From the NCBI RefSeq assembly GCF_905163445.1, contig NC_053184.1:19716001-19780000 (forward strand): a DNA stretch of 64,000 bases, written 5' to 3'. This document shows, piece by piece, positions 1 through 10,800 of the stretch. Source of the DNA: Pararge aegeria (Eukaryota > Arthropoda > Insecta > Lepidoptera > Nymphalidae). The position numbers and the translations under genes are program-made. Under the pieces are notes generated by a model. The model searched no databases, had not been told where the DNA came from, and was given only the letters and a program-made list of their open reading frames with translations. The stretch's first letter is position 1; every line of letters starts with the position of its first letter.

Positions 1-119
1 TTTTTTTGTTGACGGGGGGGAAATCTCCTGATTACGAGATACCCGAATTGTAAATAATTGGGTTATATAAATAATTGGGTTATGTGGGGTTTTTTTTTTT
101 TTTCTCTTTTTTTTTTTCT

Positions 120-218
120 TGCTTTTAAAAGCCTACCCTTAAGTATTTCTAACTCGTACTTGAGATTTTCTTCATTTTATATCATCTGCATACCCTGTGC
201 ATAGCCTCTATGCACGTC
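120..218. mobile_element. D-family palindromic element, right half
   Basis: AAAAGCCTACCCTTAAGTA, AACTCGTACTTGAGATTTTC, ATATCATCTGCATACCCTG and GCATAGCCTCTATGCACG. The left half is missing. Confidence 0.6.
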
Positions 219-694
219 ACTGCCATTATACCATTGATTCGATCTTAATAGTATTTATTATTAAATTCAAATTCAAAATTCAAAAAAGTATAATAAGTAT
301 AGGTATTTTGACACTTATTTGGAGGTCTCGATAAGATGTATCTTTTTATTATGTAAGAAACGAAATAAACGTTTTTTTCAGTAGTTCTAGGATCATTAGG
401 GTCAGTTATCAGTGGAGACTGGAAGTTTAATTTCCTCCTATAAAAAAATACATATAGGTTTCTTTACACACATACAAAACAGAACACATATAAACAGAGT
501 TTTATCTAAATAGATGCATCTTCGTTTTTCCAATGCATGAATCCTTACAACAGAGGAAGGTTTGATTTATGGTCAAGCGCATTTTCTAAACCACACTAGG
601 TCCTCGAACAATTATAATCTAATTAACATACCTACCTATTTACAACATATTTGCCGTGGTCTCACGGCAGCGTGCATATAAAGTACTTATACGT

Positions 695-830
695 TAGTCT
701 AACTATAGAGATCAGCATGTGAGACTACGTGTTAGGAAAAGGGTTCGATTCCGGATGGAGCCGAGCATTTGTTAGGGTAGGGTATAGTAGGTATAGGGTT
801 GTTCTGTAAGGTCAAAATCAAGTAACTAAG
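695..830 (+). mobile_element. tRNA-headed SINE fragment
   Basis: GAGATCAGCATGTGAGACTACG and GGGTTCGATTCCGGAT give A- and B-box-like segments, followed by GTTGTTCTGTAAGG as in a SINE copy near 17058. No cloverleaf can be folded as a true tRNA. Confidence 0.5.
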
Positions 831-1421
831 TCTTTATAACATCCACTAAAGATTATAAAACTCTACTCAAACGTCGGGTCTTTAAGCTCCCGTTGCCAAG
901 AATCAAGTCGAGCTTTGCTAAACGTTTCAGTCCATTTATAGACTCCTTTATTTATAATAAAGTTACCAGTATTTGTGACATTAAACATTGTTCCGTAAAA
1001 CAGGTAAAAGCAAAAATTGTTACCTGGCTTGCTACCTCAACCTATGATTCAACAGAAAAACTTTTCTTGTGTCTAGCGTAATATCATACAAAATGCAACT
1101 TTATCAATAATTAGAGTGTATTGTACGAATTGTTTAATCGACTGTAATTCGAGTGACAACATAAATTTAAGCTGTTAAATTGTAAATAGGCACCCACGAA
1201 ACAGGAATACCTAGTGTGGGTACCATCGGTATCATGGAATCTGTAAATGTTGTTTTTGATAATAAATATTTTTTCATTTTTTTTTTCATTTATTCACATA
1301 GCCCCATAGTCCATACCATAGTCCATAGAGTATCCATGTGTACTCGATATCAAAAATTCTACTAGTAAGATGATGGCGATATAACTACAAAACTAAAGCT
1401 ACGAGTAACAAAATGGAGATG

Positions 1422-2370
1422 TCTCTTAAAAAGTTTTATGTTTGTATTAAACGTAAGCTTATAGAAAAGTCCAATTATAGTATAAAGGACTAATCGATAA
1501 AAAAGCTTGGGTATGCATTATTGTTCTAACCAGGTTGCTTTTCTAATAATTTTAAATGACAATGTGAGATGGTAATTACAAAAAAAAAACACCCGGCTAA
1601 GTTTGTTGTGGGCTTCTTCTTAGACCAGGACGCGGTTTAGCTTTAGTTTTAAGTTTACGAATATGGTTATCGCCATCATCTCACTCCCTTATAATTCTCA
1701 TGTAATATAGGCATCAAAAGTGCCACTTTGAATTGTAACGTTTCCGTGGTCTAAGAAGAAGCCCACAACTAACTTATCCGGGTGTTCAATACCTGTAAAG
1801 CCTTCGTTACTTACCGGTAATGATAACGTACATGTTTTAAGAATCATTAAATTGTAGTGAGCGTAAATGAACCTGTCCTCCTGAACATCGGTTTTGTCTC
1901 TTAAAAAGTTTAATGTTTGTATTAAACGTAAGCTTATAGAAAAGTCCAATTATAGTATAAAGGACTAATCGATAAAAAAGCTTGGGTATGCATTATTGTT
2001 CTAACCAGGTTGCTTTTCTAATAATTTTAAATGACAATGTGAGATGGTAATAACAAAAAAAAACACCCGGCTAAGTTTGTTGTGGGCTTCTTCTTAGACC
2101 AGGACGCGTTTTAGCTTTAGTTTTAAGTTTACGAATATGGTTATCGCCATCATCTCACTCCCTTATAATTCTCATGTAATGTACGCATCAAAAGTGCCAC
2201 TTTGAATTGTAACGTTTCCGTGGTCTAAGAAGAAACCCACAACTAACTTATCCGGGTGTTCAATACCTGTAAAGCCTTCGTTTCCTACCGGTAATGATAA
2301 CGTACATGTTTTAAGAATCATTAAATTGTAGTGAGCGTAAATGAACCTGTCCTCCTGAACATCGGTTCTC
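1422..2370. repeat. 475-bp tandem duplication of a composite repeat
   Basis: The unit starts TCTCTTAAAAAGTT at 1422 and again at 1897. The copies run side by side to CATCGGTT near 1892 and 2367, with only scattered substitutions and one or two A-run length changes. Each unit contains the G-family repeat (TTGTTGTGGGCTTCTTCTTAG, seen in fragments elsewhere). The duplication is recent compared with the diverged repeats around it. The 83-codon antisense open frame across the junction is not a gene. Confidence 0.9.
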
Positions 2371-2403
2371 CGAGCTAAGTGCCCTGCCCATTGCCACTTC
2401 AGC
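2355..2403 (-). pseudogene. short piece of the same RTE-like LINE
   Basis: CATCGGTTCTCCGAGCTAAG and GCCCATTGCCACTTCAGCT match 56430-56470, inside the AKLKWQWAGHIARR coding stretch of the element, on the minus strand. It is joined directly to a SINE fragment. Confidence 0.6.
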
Positions 2404-2510
2404 TAATTTAATTGCTCAAAACGCACATAACATGGAAATGTGCGTGTCGGGATCTGATCTCGGCCCACCGAAAGTGAATCCGAGGTCCTAACCACTACGC
2501 TATCACTGAT
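2404..2510 (-). mobile_element. A-family SINE, head half
   Basis: TTGCTCAAAACGCACATAAC to CCACTACGCTATCACTG, reverse of the A-family head AGCGGTGATAGCCTAGTGG. It is joined to the RTE-like fragment on its left. Confidence 0.7.
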
Positions 2511-2864
2511 TATAATCATATTAGGACCTAACGTACCTACTTCCATCATAAAAGTCGTGCTCACAGCAATACATAATATAAAGCGCTTATATGTTACTCA
2601 TCTCCCTTTACCGCGGCGCCGTTTCCCACCGCGGTAATGGTGGAGCAATGCGAAGATGCCTTCATTATGCATGCGCATGTTTTATTCATCCGCGTTGTCT
2701 TTTAATTGCAGTCTGTGCGCCGTATTACCGTACTCATGCGTACATGGTGTTGCTGTGCCTTTTATGTTGATTTCGTTATTGTTCACTTGTTGAAGATGGA
2801 TATCGTGAATGCGTATGAATTAAACGTTTACCGTACTCGGAGCGGCTTAGTTCCAATGCCGTGA

Positions 2865-3345
2865 ACACAGAATATAGAACATACAGAACCCTAATTAATC
2901 ACACGTTAATCTTTACGCCTCAAGCGACCCGCTACTTTCAGCATACTGCAAATAGCGTTGCTACCTCAACCACAACCTTTCATTTTATCCATAAACTCGC
3001 TATTACACTCCACACTACGATCTCCTGCATTATAAATGTTAGCAGGAGGTCCCGGGTTCGATTCCTTGCAGAGGCAATTTGGGAATTTATAATTTCTAAC
3101 AAACACGCGACTTTTGTTGCACACCACATAAATACACAGGATTTTTTTTAAAATAACGATTTTACACAATATATACAATTTGGCGGCCTTATCGCCATAT
3201 TGCGATCGCTTCCAGGCAACCAATGGCGTAAACATAAAATTAAAAACATTCAGAACCCTCATTCAGTCACTATTGTGTCCAAAAACTATGAAAACGCCCC
3301 GCGCACGTCTCACTTCACACCAGCCAAATGTTGCTAGCTTACAAA
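2865..3345. repeat. E-family repeat with tRNA-like head, + copy
   Basis: It carries GGAGGTCCCGGGTTCGATTCC (a pol III B-box core), then CAATTTGGGAATTTATAATTTC, ACACAGGATTTTTTTTAAAATAACG, GGCGGCCTTATCGCCATATTG and TTGTGTCCAAAAACTATG. The same order, reversed, is at 9295-9730. Open frames on both strands here are shadows of the repeat. Confidence 0.75.
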
Positions 3346-4715
3346 CTTATCCCATTTTGTGGTAAACGTTTAGAACATTAGAGGTAAAATAATTACTGTA
3401 AACTGCTAAATGGAATGACGTGAGCTGTTCGAGAAATATTATTAAGTGTTTATAAACTAGGCCTACTTGAAATAAATGTTTTTTGTTTAATTTACCACGA
3501 TTCGGCTTAGTTACGCAACTAAGGACCCTCAAAGCGTAATTATAAATGAAATTAGACTTTAGGAATTTGAAAGAAGAAATAATTTACTGCACACACTTCA
3601 ACATATACATGTAGGTACATAAAATTAAGTATTAAACAAAAAAAAATACAGACATTTTTAGGCACGCATGGGCGGCCTTAGGTTACCTGTATGAAAAGAA
3701 CAGCTCCAAGAAAGCGGGATACTGCAATTATGTATTCGAATATAAAAAACATATGTATAAAAATTTATTAAAAAAAAATCGTGTAGATATTTATTGCTTT
3801 CTTGGATAAATTTTATTACTTATATAGTTATTCGACAATAATATAAGGGGCAATGCTGCCAGCATCTTAGGAACTGTGCCTCGCTGCGGTGGATGCGATG
3901 ACGTTTTAGATTTTATTTACTTTAACATAGTTTATTTTAGGTTAAAAAGTGAATATTATTTAAAAGATTAGAATTTCATGTAACCAGTTTAAAATAATCG
4001 TATTTTTAATCTGTGGTTCACTCTCAACGAAACACGGTTATTTTATTAATATTATATGCGCGTGACGTCATCTGTGTGTAAGCAAACCTTACCGACACTG
4101 TTATTCGACTCTGATATTATTCGGACTTCGAGCTTGTGCGCTCTAGGGTAGTTACACCAATGCCCGCGTTTCGGGTTATGTCTTAATGTAGGTAGGTACC
4201 TACTTAGTCTAATGATATCTTAAGTTAGCATCAGATTACATTACCGTCATAAGTACTTACACAAAGATCTTTACATCTTGTATGTTTCGCAAAAAAAATT
4301 ACGTTCGTTTACAATAGTGATGATTCTTAACCTTTCAAATTCGGGTGGGTACTTAGCTGCGGTTTGAAAAACGAGCAAAAGTCGAGCAAAGTAAGCCATA
4401 ACTAGAGCACCGTGTGGCAAGCTGTGCAACCAAATGGGTACAGCCACGCAAGCCACTCTAACACACTGCAAGTAGAGCGATATGACATAACTGCAGGTTG
4501 GCTTTTTGTTGCTGACAAATGCGTGAAATATCGCCTTTGAATACAAGGTTAGCAGATGCAGGAGACAAAAATGATATCCCCCGATTATATCCCTCGACAA
4601 GGGATAAAATTTACACGTCTATATATTTTTTGACTAAAAAATGTCTTTACATAACATTCATAATTCGTTTGAAGCCTGAAGGCATACAATTTTACGATAA
4701 ACTACCCATTGACAA

Positions 4716-5205
4716 CTTGGAGATGTCTCTTAAAGAGTTCAAAGTTTGCAGTAAGCTTATAGAAAAGTCCTTTTATAGTATAAAGGACTAGGTAATCGAT
4801 AAAAACGCTTAGGTGTGAATTATTTCTCTAACCAGGTTGCTCTTCTAATAATTTTAAATGACAATGTGAGATGGTGATAACAAAAAAGAACACCGGCAGG
4901 GTGATTACGTATCTCGCGACAGCAATGCGACAGGCGTAAATCTTGCAATCACTGCTGTCAAACGTCACTTTTCCATACAATAAATAAACTAAAGTGACGT
5001 TTGACAGCAGTGATTGCTAGATTTACGACTGTCGCATTGCTGTCGCGAGATACGTAATCACCCTGCGGGTAAGTTTGTCGTGGGCTTCTTCTTAGACCAG
5101 GACGCGTTTGGAACCCTCGTAGCTTAGTTTTAAGTTTAAGAATATGGTTATCGCCATCGTCTCACTACCGTGTATACATTTCTCATGTATACGCATCATA
5201 AGGGG
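4716..5205. repeat. third copy of the G-family repeat, split by a MITE
   Basis: This copy matches the tandem units at 1422-2370 from GAGATGTCTCTTAAAG through AGTCC-TATAGTATAAAGGAC to ACAACACCGG, and resumes at CGGGTAAGTTTGTCGTGGGC. It is interrupted at 4897-5065. It ends near the TATGGTTATCGCCATCGTC segment. Confidence 0.8.
4897..5065. mobile_element. 169-bp palindromic MITE with CGG target duplication
   Basis: It begins CAGGGTGATTACGTATC and ends with the reverse complement GATACGTAATCACCCTG. The two arms pair over about 75 bases with few mismatches around an 18-base AT-rich centre. CGG flanks it at 4894-4896 and 5066-5068. It sits inside a G-family repeat whose uninterrupted form is known from other copies in this window, which fixes both ends. 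It has no coding capacity. I cannot assign it to a superfamily. Confidence 0.9.
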
Positions 5206-5414
5206 CCTACTCTAATATAGTTTTTGACTTAGTAATATAAAGTCAAGGTCAAGTCTCACTTATATTACTAACAATTTATGATCCAAGTCGGTCGAAATAA
5301 ATGTTTTTTTGTTAATTATTTTTATTTGGATATTATTTCCACAAATGCGCCAATGCTCGGAGAGTTAAAGCTGTTTTAAAGATAAACTGTTTTTGTCTTT
5401 TCCCCCGCCAAAAT

Positions 5415-5612
5415 TGTTCCTGGCCATGCTAGCCTTGCTAACCCAAGGGTTACCTGTTAGGGGGTATGGCAGTTATATTGAACCCATACCTTTCATCGGT
5501 TTCTACGCGGTTGGAACGCTTAATTGCATGGCAGCACGTCTTTGTACGTGGGAGGTGACTAGCCACGGCCGAAGCCTTCCACCTGACCAGACCAAAGGAA
5601 ATTGCTGGGAAC
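5415..5612 (-). mobile_element. C-family SINE fragment
   Basis: GGTTACCTGTTAGGGGGTATG, ACCCATACC, GAACGCTTAATTGCATGGC and GACTAGCCACGGCCGAAGCC. An 87-codon frame over it is repeat, not a gene. Confidence 0.7.
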
Positions 5613-6131
5613 CTGGGAACTCCGCTCTCACTTCTTCTCTACGGAGCTTGGCTTAAAAATTAGAGTACAAATAAATGACCTAGAAAGTCAAAAAAAGGTG
5701 GTTTCTTGTGTCCGGTATTTTTAATGTCCCTAAGTTTGGATTTTTTTACAATATACCCACATTTATATTTAATTAGCGACGATTGCTCAATACTACTGTT
5801 TTCCTAGCCCCGATATTTCATCTAAAATTTTGTAACCATTTGTCAACCAAATTTTTTAAAAAGGAAAGCGAATTATTCAGATTCGTTCCAGAGATTCGTT
5901 ACTTGATTGCGACAGGTATACCTCTTCGCTGTTGTTATGAATTTTTAATGCAAAATTTTGTACTATGTTCTGAGAGCGTTTTTTCATGATGAATTTTTTG
6001 TATTTTTATTTCATTATATTTTTGATGTGAAAACTTCTTTAGGCGCATTGAGCACTTTTTGGGCGAATAAAACTCATGGAACTGGCGTCATCGTCACCGA
6101 ATGCTTTCCATGTGCTATGTATATATGTACT

Positions 6132-6308
6132 CTCTGAGTCAAGGCTGTGGTTTCGATTCCCACAACTGGAAAATGTTTGTGCGATAAACATGATTGTGTT
6201 TCAGTGTCTGGGTGTTTATCTGTATATTATAAGTGTTAATGTATATTATTCATAAAAATATTCGTCAGTCATCTCAGCTAAGGATAGTAATGAGATGACT
6301 GACGAAAC
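6132..6308 (+). mobile_element. B-family SINE with a 16-bp inverted repeat at its end
   Basis: TCTGAGTCAAGGCTGTGGTTT, CGATTCCCACAACTGG, AGTGTCTGGGTGTTTATCTG and TATTCATAAAAATATTCG. At the end TTCGTCAGTCATCTCA (6261-6276) is exactly complementary to 6291-6306; the second arm replaces the usual SINE tail. Confidence 0.75.
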
Positions 6309-6349
6309 TAACTAGGATAGCCGTTCTTTAAATTGGGTACGGATCTTTC

Positions 6350-6545
6350 AGAATGAGAAGTGGTCAGGCCGTTGTCCACCACCACCTTTCCTCACGATGT
6401 TTCTTCACCGTTAAAACAAGAGATATTTTAAAGGCCTAAAATTAAATTAAACACGCACATAGCTACGAGTTAGAGGTGAGGGGATCGAACTTCGAACCGT
6501 TCCCAAGAAGCGTCGAAGCGCTCACCACTAGGCTATCACCGCTCA
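6350..6545 (-). mobile_element. A-family SINE
   Basis: GAATGAGAAGTGGTCAGGCCG, TCACGATGTTTCTTCACCG, ACACGCACATAGC and CACTAGGCTATCACCGCTC mark tail to head in reverse. The middle part is deleted. Confidence 0.75.
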
Positions 6546-7620
6546 CACTCCGCTGCCCAATAACGTAATTATTAGAGCATTATTTATTGTCAAAATATAG
6601 CGATAAATGCACCGGTGAGGCTGTACCCTCGTGCTCAGCGTAGCGGTATCTTATCTCAGCGGCCATTGTTTCCACACAATGCCATCTGATGTCATTAGCG
6701 AAATCATTTCGGTCGTATCATCTGTTATCCGGTGTTGGTGCTGATGCATTTAAAGCGACTTTAAATAATAGGATTTAAAAAAACAGCACCGACTTCCTTG
6801 TCTATGCGCCATCCTTAAAGTCTACTAGCTCTACCCACGGCTGCCCCACGATTATAGTAGATGAACCGCTAAAAAAAATATAGATATGTTTAAATTTCTC
6901 GTATTTAAAAGTAAGTTTTTGTTTGACCATCTAGGATGCAATCTATTTATCTAAAAGGCTCGTTCCAGCTGGATTTACAAGTGCTATATTAAAAGTCGAA
7001 ATACATATTACTGTAATAAGATATTAGATATAGTCTACGTATTAGTTGAAAATGTAGGTTTCTATTTTTTTTTTAAGTTTTTCCATTAGGTACATACAAA
7101 TATACAAAATATTTAATACTATTTCTTAGTAATATTTGTAGTTATGAATTCTTATATTATTATTTCTTTTGCATATTTTAAATATTAGAATAAAACTAAT
7201 AAAAATCTAAATCACCTTCGATACCAGCGAAGGTTTGTACCTAAGATGCTTAGGTACATACTATACCTTGCTGCGGTGGTTTCGAAGACCACCATAACAT
7301 GTCTGTAGTCTGTTTTTTGCCACAGGAAAAAACTCATCTCCGACGCAAATTAAGCACCAGCTTTGTCAATGGAATGGAATAAAAAAAGTTATGCAAAATA
7401 CATTGCAGTCAACGAGCATGCTTTAAATTGCTTCAAAGTATACTTAATAGTTCTTTTTTTATTATTAAAATTTGTAAACGTTAGCCAAATCTATGGAGCA
7501 ACGTAAGTGAACAACGATAGGGTTGCCGATTGTATCTTCTCTACTCGTTTCGTTTGTCTAATTGATTCTTAAAAACGATTCTACTTAAATATCAGAAAAT
7601 TAAGCACTGTATCATCATAT

Positions 7621-7735
7621 CGACCCATTACCGGCCCATTACAGCGCACCGGTCTCTTCCCACAATGGACGGGGATAAGGCCGTAGTCCACCACACTGGT
7701 CCAGTGCGGATTGGTGGACTTCACACGCGTTTGAA
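7621..7735 (-). mobile_element. A-family SINE, 3' part
   Basis: GACCCATTACCGGCCCATTA, GGCCGTAGTCCACCACACTGG and GCGGATTGGTGGACTTCACAC. Confidence 0.65.
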
Positions 7736-7824
7736 AAAGTAAACGCAGACGAAGTCGCTAGCAAAAGCTTGCATTAAATAGATATTGAAGTATAGTCTTT
7801 CCACTTTTTTATCGGCTTCGTACG

Positions 7825-7950
7825 CTAAGGTTGCCATTAAAAGATCACTTTTAGTGATAAGGCCGCCTTTGCACCCTAGCACTACTACTGTAACTGTTTT
7901 CCTTGTGTTTTTCCTATTGTGTTGTGTTGCAATAAAGTTTTTCTATTCTA
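7825..7950 (+). repeat. L-family 3'-tail repeat (AGCGATAAGGCCGCCTTTG)
   Basis: AAGGTTGCCATTAAAAGATC, AGTGATAAGGCCGCCTTTGC and TTGTGTTGCAATAAAG with an AATAAA signal. Similar tails occur at 13330, 13605, 17270 and 51295, and inverted at 45405. Confidence 0.6.
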
Positions 7951-8357
7951 GTCTATTTTTGAAAGTGTATATTATTATCTATTCTATCCTATTCTAATTT
8001 CAAAAGTCTATATTATTATAACGATAATATCTAAGCCCGTTGACTCTTATTTTAGGCTTGAGCAGTGTGGTGGGTCTAAATTCTATAGCCCAGAGTTACG
8101 AAGTTTCCGTTGTTTCATTTGTATGAGTTGTAGTCCAGTTACAATGGTTGCAGTGTTCTAGATACGAGCTTTGTTTTACTAAAACCGAACTGACATTCAT
8201 GGGTGAGGTACCAGTTGTCTTCTTTGTGTGAACTTTTTTAGCTCAGTAGCGTATGGCCCGAATCCACGCGGTCACGTTCTACAACAACCGTTTTGTACTT
8301 TATCGTAATCGGACACAGACCACTGGTGATATTCTGATATTCGAATACAATAAAAAT

Positions 8358-8548
8358 CAAGCTTCTAACTTTTCTAAGTTATGTAAACATCTTGAGGAAA
8401 CCTGTATGCCTGAGAGTTCTCCATTATGTTCTCAACGGCGTGTAGAGTCCACCAGTGCGAACTAGGCCAGCTTGGTATACTACGGCCTAAACCCTTCTCA
8501 TTGTGGGAAGAAACTCGTGCCCTGTAATGGGCTGGTAAAGGGTTAGTA
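8358..8548 (+). mobile_element. A-family SINE, body and tail
   Basis: TTCTAACTTTTCTAAGTTATG, GAGGAAACCTGTATGCCTGAG, GGTATACTACGGCCTAAACCC and GTAATGGGCTGG. The 70-codon frame that covers it is not a gene. Confidence 0.7.
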
Positions 8549-8569
8549 AATAATAATAATAATAAATAA

Positions 8570-8994
8570 TAAATATACTACGACAATACACACATCGCCA
8601 TCTAGCCCCAAAGTAAGCGTAGCTTGTGTTATGGGTACTAAGATGACTGATGAATATTTTTATGAATAACTAGCTGTCCCAGCGAACTTCGTACCGCGGA
8701 TCATTTTTTTTTTTTGACGAATGTTATATTTTAATACTTATTATCCTAATCCGGCGTAAGAGGAATCCAAAAAATCAAATATCATAAATATTGGACCAAC
8801 CGTTCTTGAGTTATAAATGGTGTAACTAACACAACTTTCTTTTACATATATAGATATACTTACTTAGAATATAAATATAAACACCCAGACACTGAAAAAC
8901 ATTCATGCTCATCACACAAACATTTTCCAATAGTGGGAATCGAACCCACGACCTTGGACTCAGAAAGCAGGGTCGTTGCAAACTGCGCCAATCA
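8570..8994 (-). mobile_element. B-family SINE split by a Helitron
   Basis: AATATACTACGACAATACACAC to TGAATATTTTTATGAATA, then the Helitron 8670-8854, then TACTTACTTAGAATATAAA to AGTGGGAATCGAACCCACG and CAAACTGCGCCAATC. The order is tail to head. Confidence 0.85.
8670..8854 (-). mobile_element. small non-autonomous Helitron nested in a SINE
   Basis: Read on the minus strand it begins TCTATATATGTAAAAGAAAG and ends GCTGGGACAGCTAG, that is 5' TC and 3' CTAG, with no terminal inverted repeats. The flanks on that strand are A before and T after, the Helitron target A|T. It lies exactly inside an antisense SINE copy (8570-8994) whose two halves continue on both sides. At 185 bases it codes for nothing and needs a partner elsewhere. 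Confidence 0.85.
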
Positions 8995-9069
8995 TGATGA
9001 TAACAGACCAAAGGATCGGCCGTAGATATTTATCTGTTAGATAATCGAAAAAGACCGTTTATTACTACA

Positions 9070-9245
9070 GACTATCAAAGGCATAGACTTAAGAACATAC
9101 AGAAACCGTGTACACGACTAATATTGATGCATCAAAAACCACTCCACTTTAGTAGTGTTTCTCGAACAGGTGATTACATTAAACAGCTGTCGGTTATTAT
9201 GTTACGTGTAAAGTTCTAAACGTTTACAAAGAATATGACGTGACC
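9070..9245. repeat. interspersed repeat shared with 52305-52440
   Basis: Both places read CTTAAGAACATACAGAAACC, ATATTGA(T/A)GCATCAAAAACC, CACTCCACTTT and TCTCGAACA, then a GTTCTAA(A/G)CGTTYAC end, in the same orientation. It is unclassified. Confidence 0.65.
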
Positions 9246-9294
9246 GTACTGTTTTTATGTATTTAAATGGGAAAATGAGAAAAAAATTGTGAGC

Positions 9295-9730
9295 TAGCAA
9301 CATAGCGCGAGTTTGAAGTCAAACGTGCGCGGGGCGTTTTCACTGTTTTTGGACACAATGCAATAATGGTTAAATGAGGGTTCTGTAGGTTTTTGATTTT
9401 ATGTTTACGCCATTGGTAGCCAGGAAGCGATCACAATGTGGCGATAAGGCCGCCAAATTTTATATATTGTGTAAAATCGTTATTTAAAAAAAAAAACCTG
9501 TATTTTTCATATGGTGTGCAATAGTTGTGTGTTTGTCAGAAATTATAAATTCCCAAATTGCCCGTGCCGGAAATCAAACCCAGGAACTCCTACTTAAATT
9601 TATAATGCAGGAGGTCGTAGGGTGGAGTTAGCGAGTTTATGAATAAAATGAAAGGTTGCTGTTGAGCTATGTATCAACCCTATTTGCAATACGCTAAAGT
9701 GGTGGCGGGTCGCTCGAGGCGTAAAGATTT
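9295..9730. repeat. E-family repeat, inverted copy
   Basis: It is the reverse complement of 2865-3345: CACTGTTTTTGGACACAATG, CACAATGTGGCGATAAGGCCG, AAATTCCCAAATTGCCC and CATTATAAATTTAAGTAGGAG on the appropriate strands. The two copies are 6.4 kb apart in inverted orientation. Confidence 0.75.
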
Positions 9731-9855
9731 ACGTGACCAATCTTCATCTGCAGGTCAAGGACATCGACAGTGAGAGTCAGCGCTCCGCCAGGCCGCCCGA
9801 CACAGCAAGCGGGCTCGAGGAGAAACTGTGAGTTGCATGATGCTTTTATTTCTTT

Positions 9856-10170
9856 GAAGTTATACTTCTTTAGGCGCGTAAATTTTACGATGCACACGCT
9901 CACCGTCACAAAAATGGCACCCTGAAGTTAGCTATAGTTAACGTTTTAGTTTTTCAAAAAATGGTTTGAATGTACACTTACAATTGTCAAAGTCTGCGGG
10001 CTCATTCCAGTGATTTCATTGTATACTCAACTTTTAATGTTGAGTGAAACTTGGTTGTCCGAAAATGAGATAACTTAGTTAGTGTCGATTTTTCTACAAA
10101 CGTAGAATAAGTTGAAAGATAAAATTCTTGAAACGATTTTAATCTTGTTGCGCCAAAGAAGTATAACTTC
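9856..10170. mobile_element. MITE with 21-22 bp terminal inverted repeats
   Basis: The left end is GAAGTTATACTTCTTTAGGC and the right end GCGCCAAAGAAGTATAACTTC, a near-perfect inverted pair. The inside carries ACGATGCACACGCTCACCGTCAC and GTTAGTGTCGATTTTTCTAC. A second copy lies at 28321-28584 in reverse. There is no coding capacity, and the superfamily is not identified. Confidence 0.8.
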
Positions 10171-10194
10171 TAACGCGTTTTTTTAAATTCTACT

Positions 10195-10312
10195 TCAAGT
10201 TAGCCCTTGATTGCAGTTTCACCTGTTGGTAAATAATGATGTAATCTGAGATGGTAACGGGCTAGTCTGTTAGGAGTACATCAGTTATATTAACCCCATA
10301 ATCGGTTTCTGC
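10195..10312 (-). mobile_element. C-family SINE fragment
   Basis: AGTTAGCCCTTGATTGCAGT, ACCTGTTGGTAA, GAGATGGTAACGGGCTAG and TTAGGAGTACATCAG. Confidence 0.6.
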
Positions 10313-10439
10313 GTGCTTGCTTGCTGTATACAAGACAAGTTGGAAATGTAGTACAGGGGCACCGCCCCTAAGAAGGATCTCGCGTTCAGGATTCAGGATT
10401 CAGCGTTAGCCAAAAAGCACTACTTCTACTAGTAGAAGC

Positions 10440-10800
10440 AGAGCTTTTCATGACAGAGCTCGTCTTCGGAACTACTACCACCATGCTTTCTGCCGCTAAG
10501 CAGCATTGTTGCAATGCTGTGTTCCGATCTGAAGGGTATGGTTGCTCATTGTAATTGTGCACTGGGTTTCTTACCCGAGTATGCATACAGCATAGAACGG
10601 CAAAAATCCTCCTCCGATACGAGCTATATATCAATTTCAGGGTAGGCAGTGCTTTTGTGCATGTATTAAGGGCACGCCACTGAATTAAAGGCATATGAGG
10701 CTTGATATCTACGTCTCAGGTTGACAGACACAGGGCTGTAGGACGTGTTCCTTGCATGTCCTGCGAAATGATGCTCTGTTTTTAGAGGATATTACTATTA
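10440..10800. repeat. M-family repeat (CTGCCGCTAAGCAGCATTG / CTCAGGTTGACAG)
   Basis: TACTACCACCATGCTTTCTGC, AAGCAGCATTGTTGCAATGC, GTGTTCCGATCTGAAGGG, then GTCTCAGGTTGACAGACAC and GTCCTGCGAAATGATGCTC. The same segments recur at 20150-20310, 57170-57260 and 63240-63470. The 102- and 108-codon frames here are not recognised genes. Confidence 0.6.
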
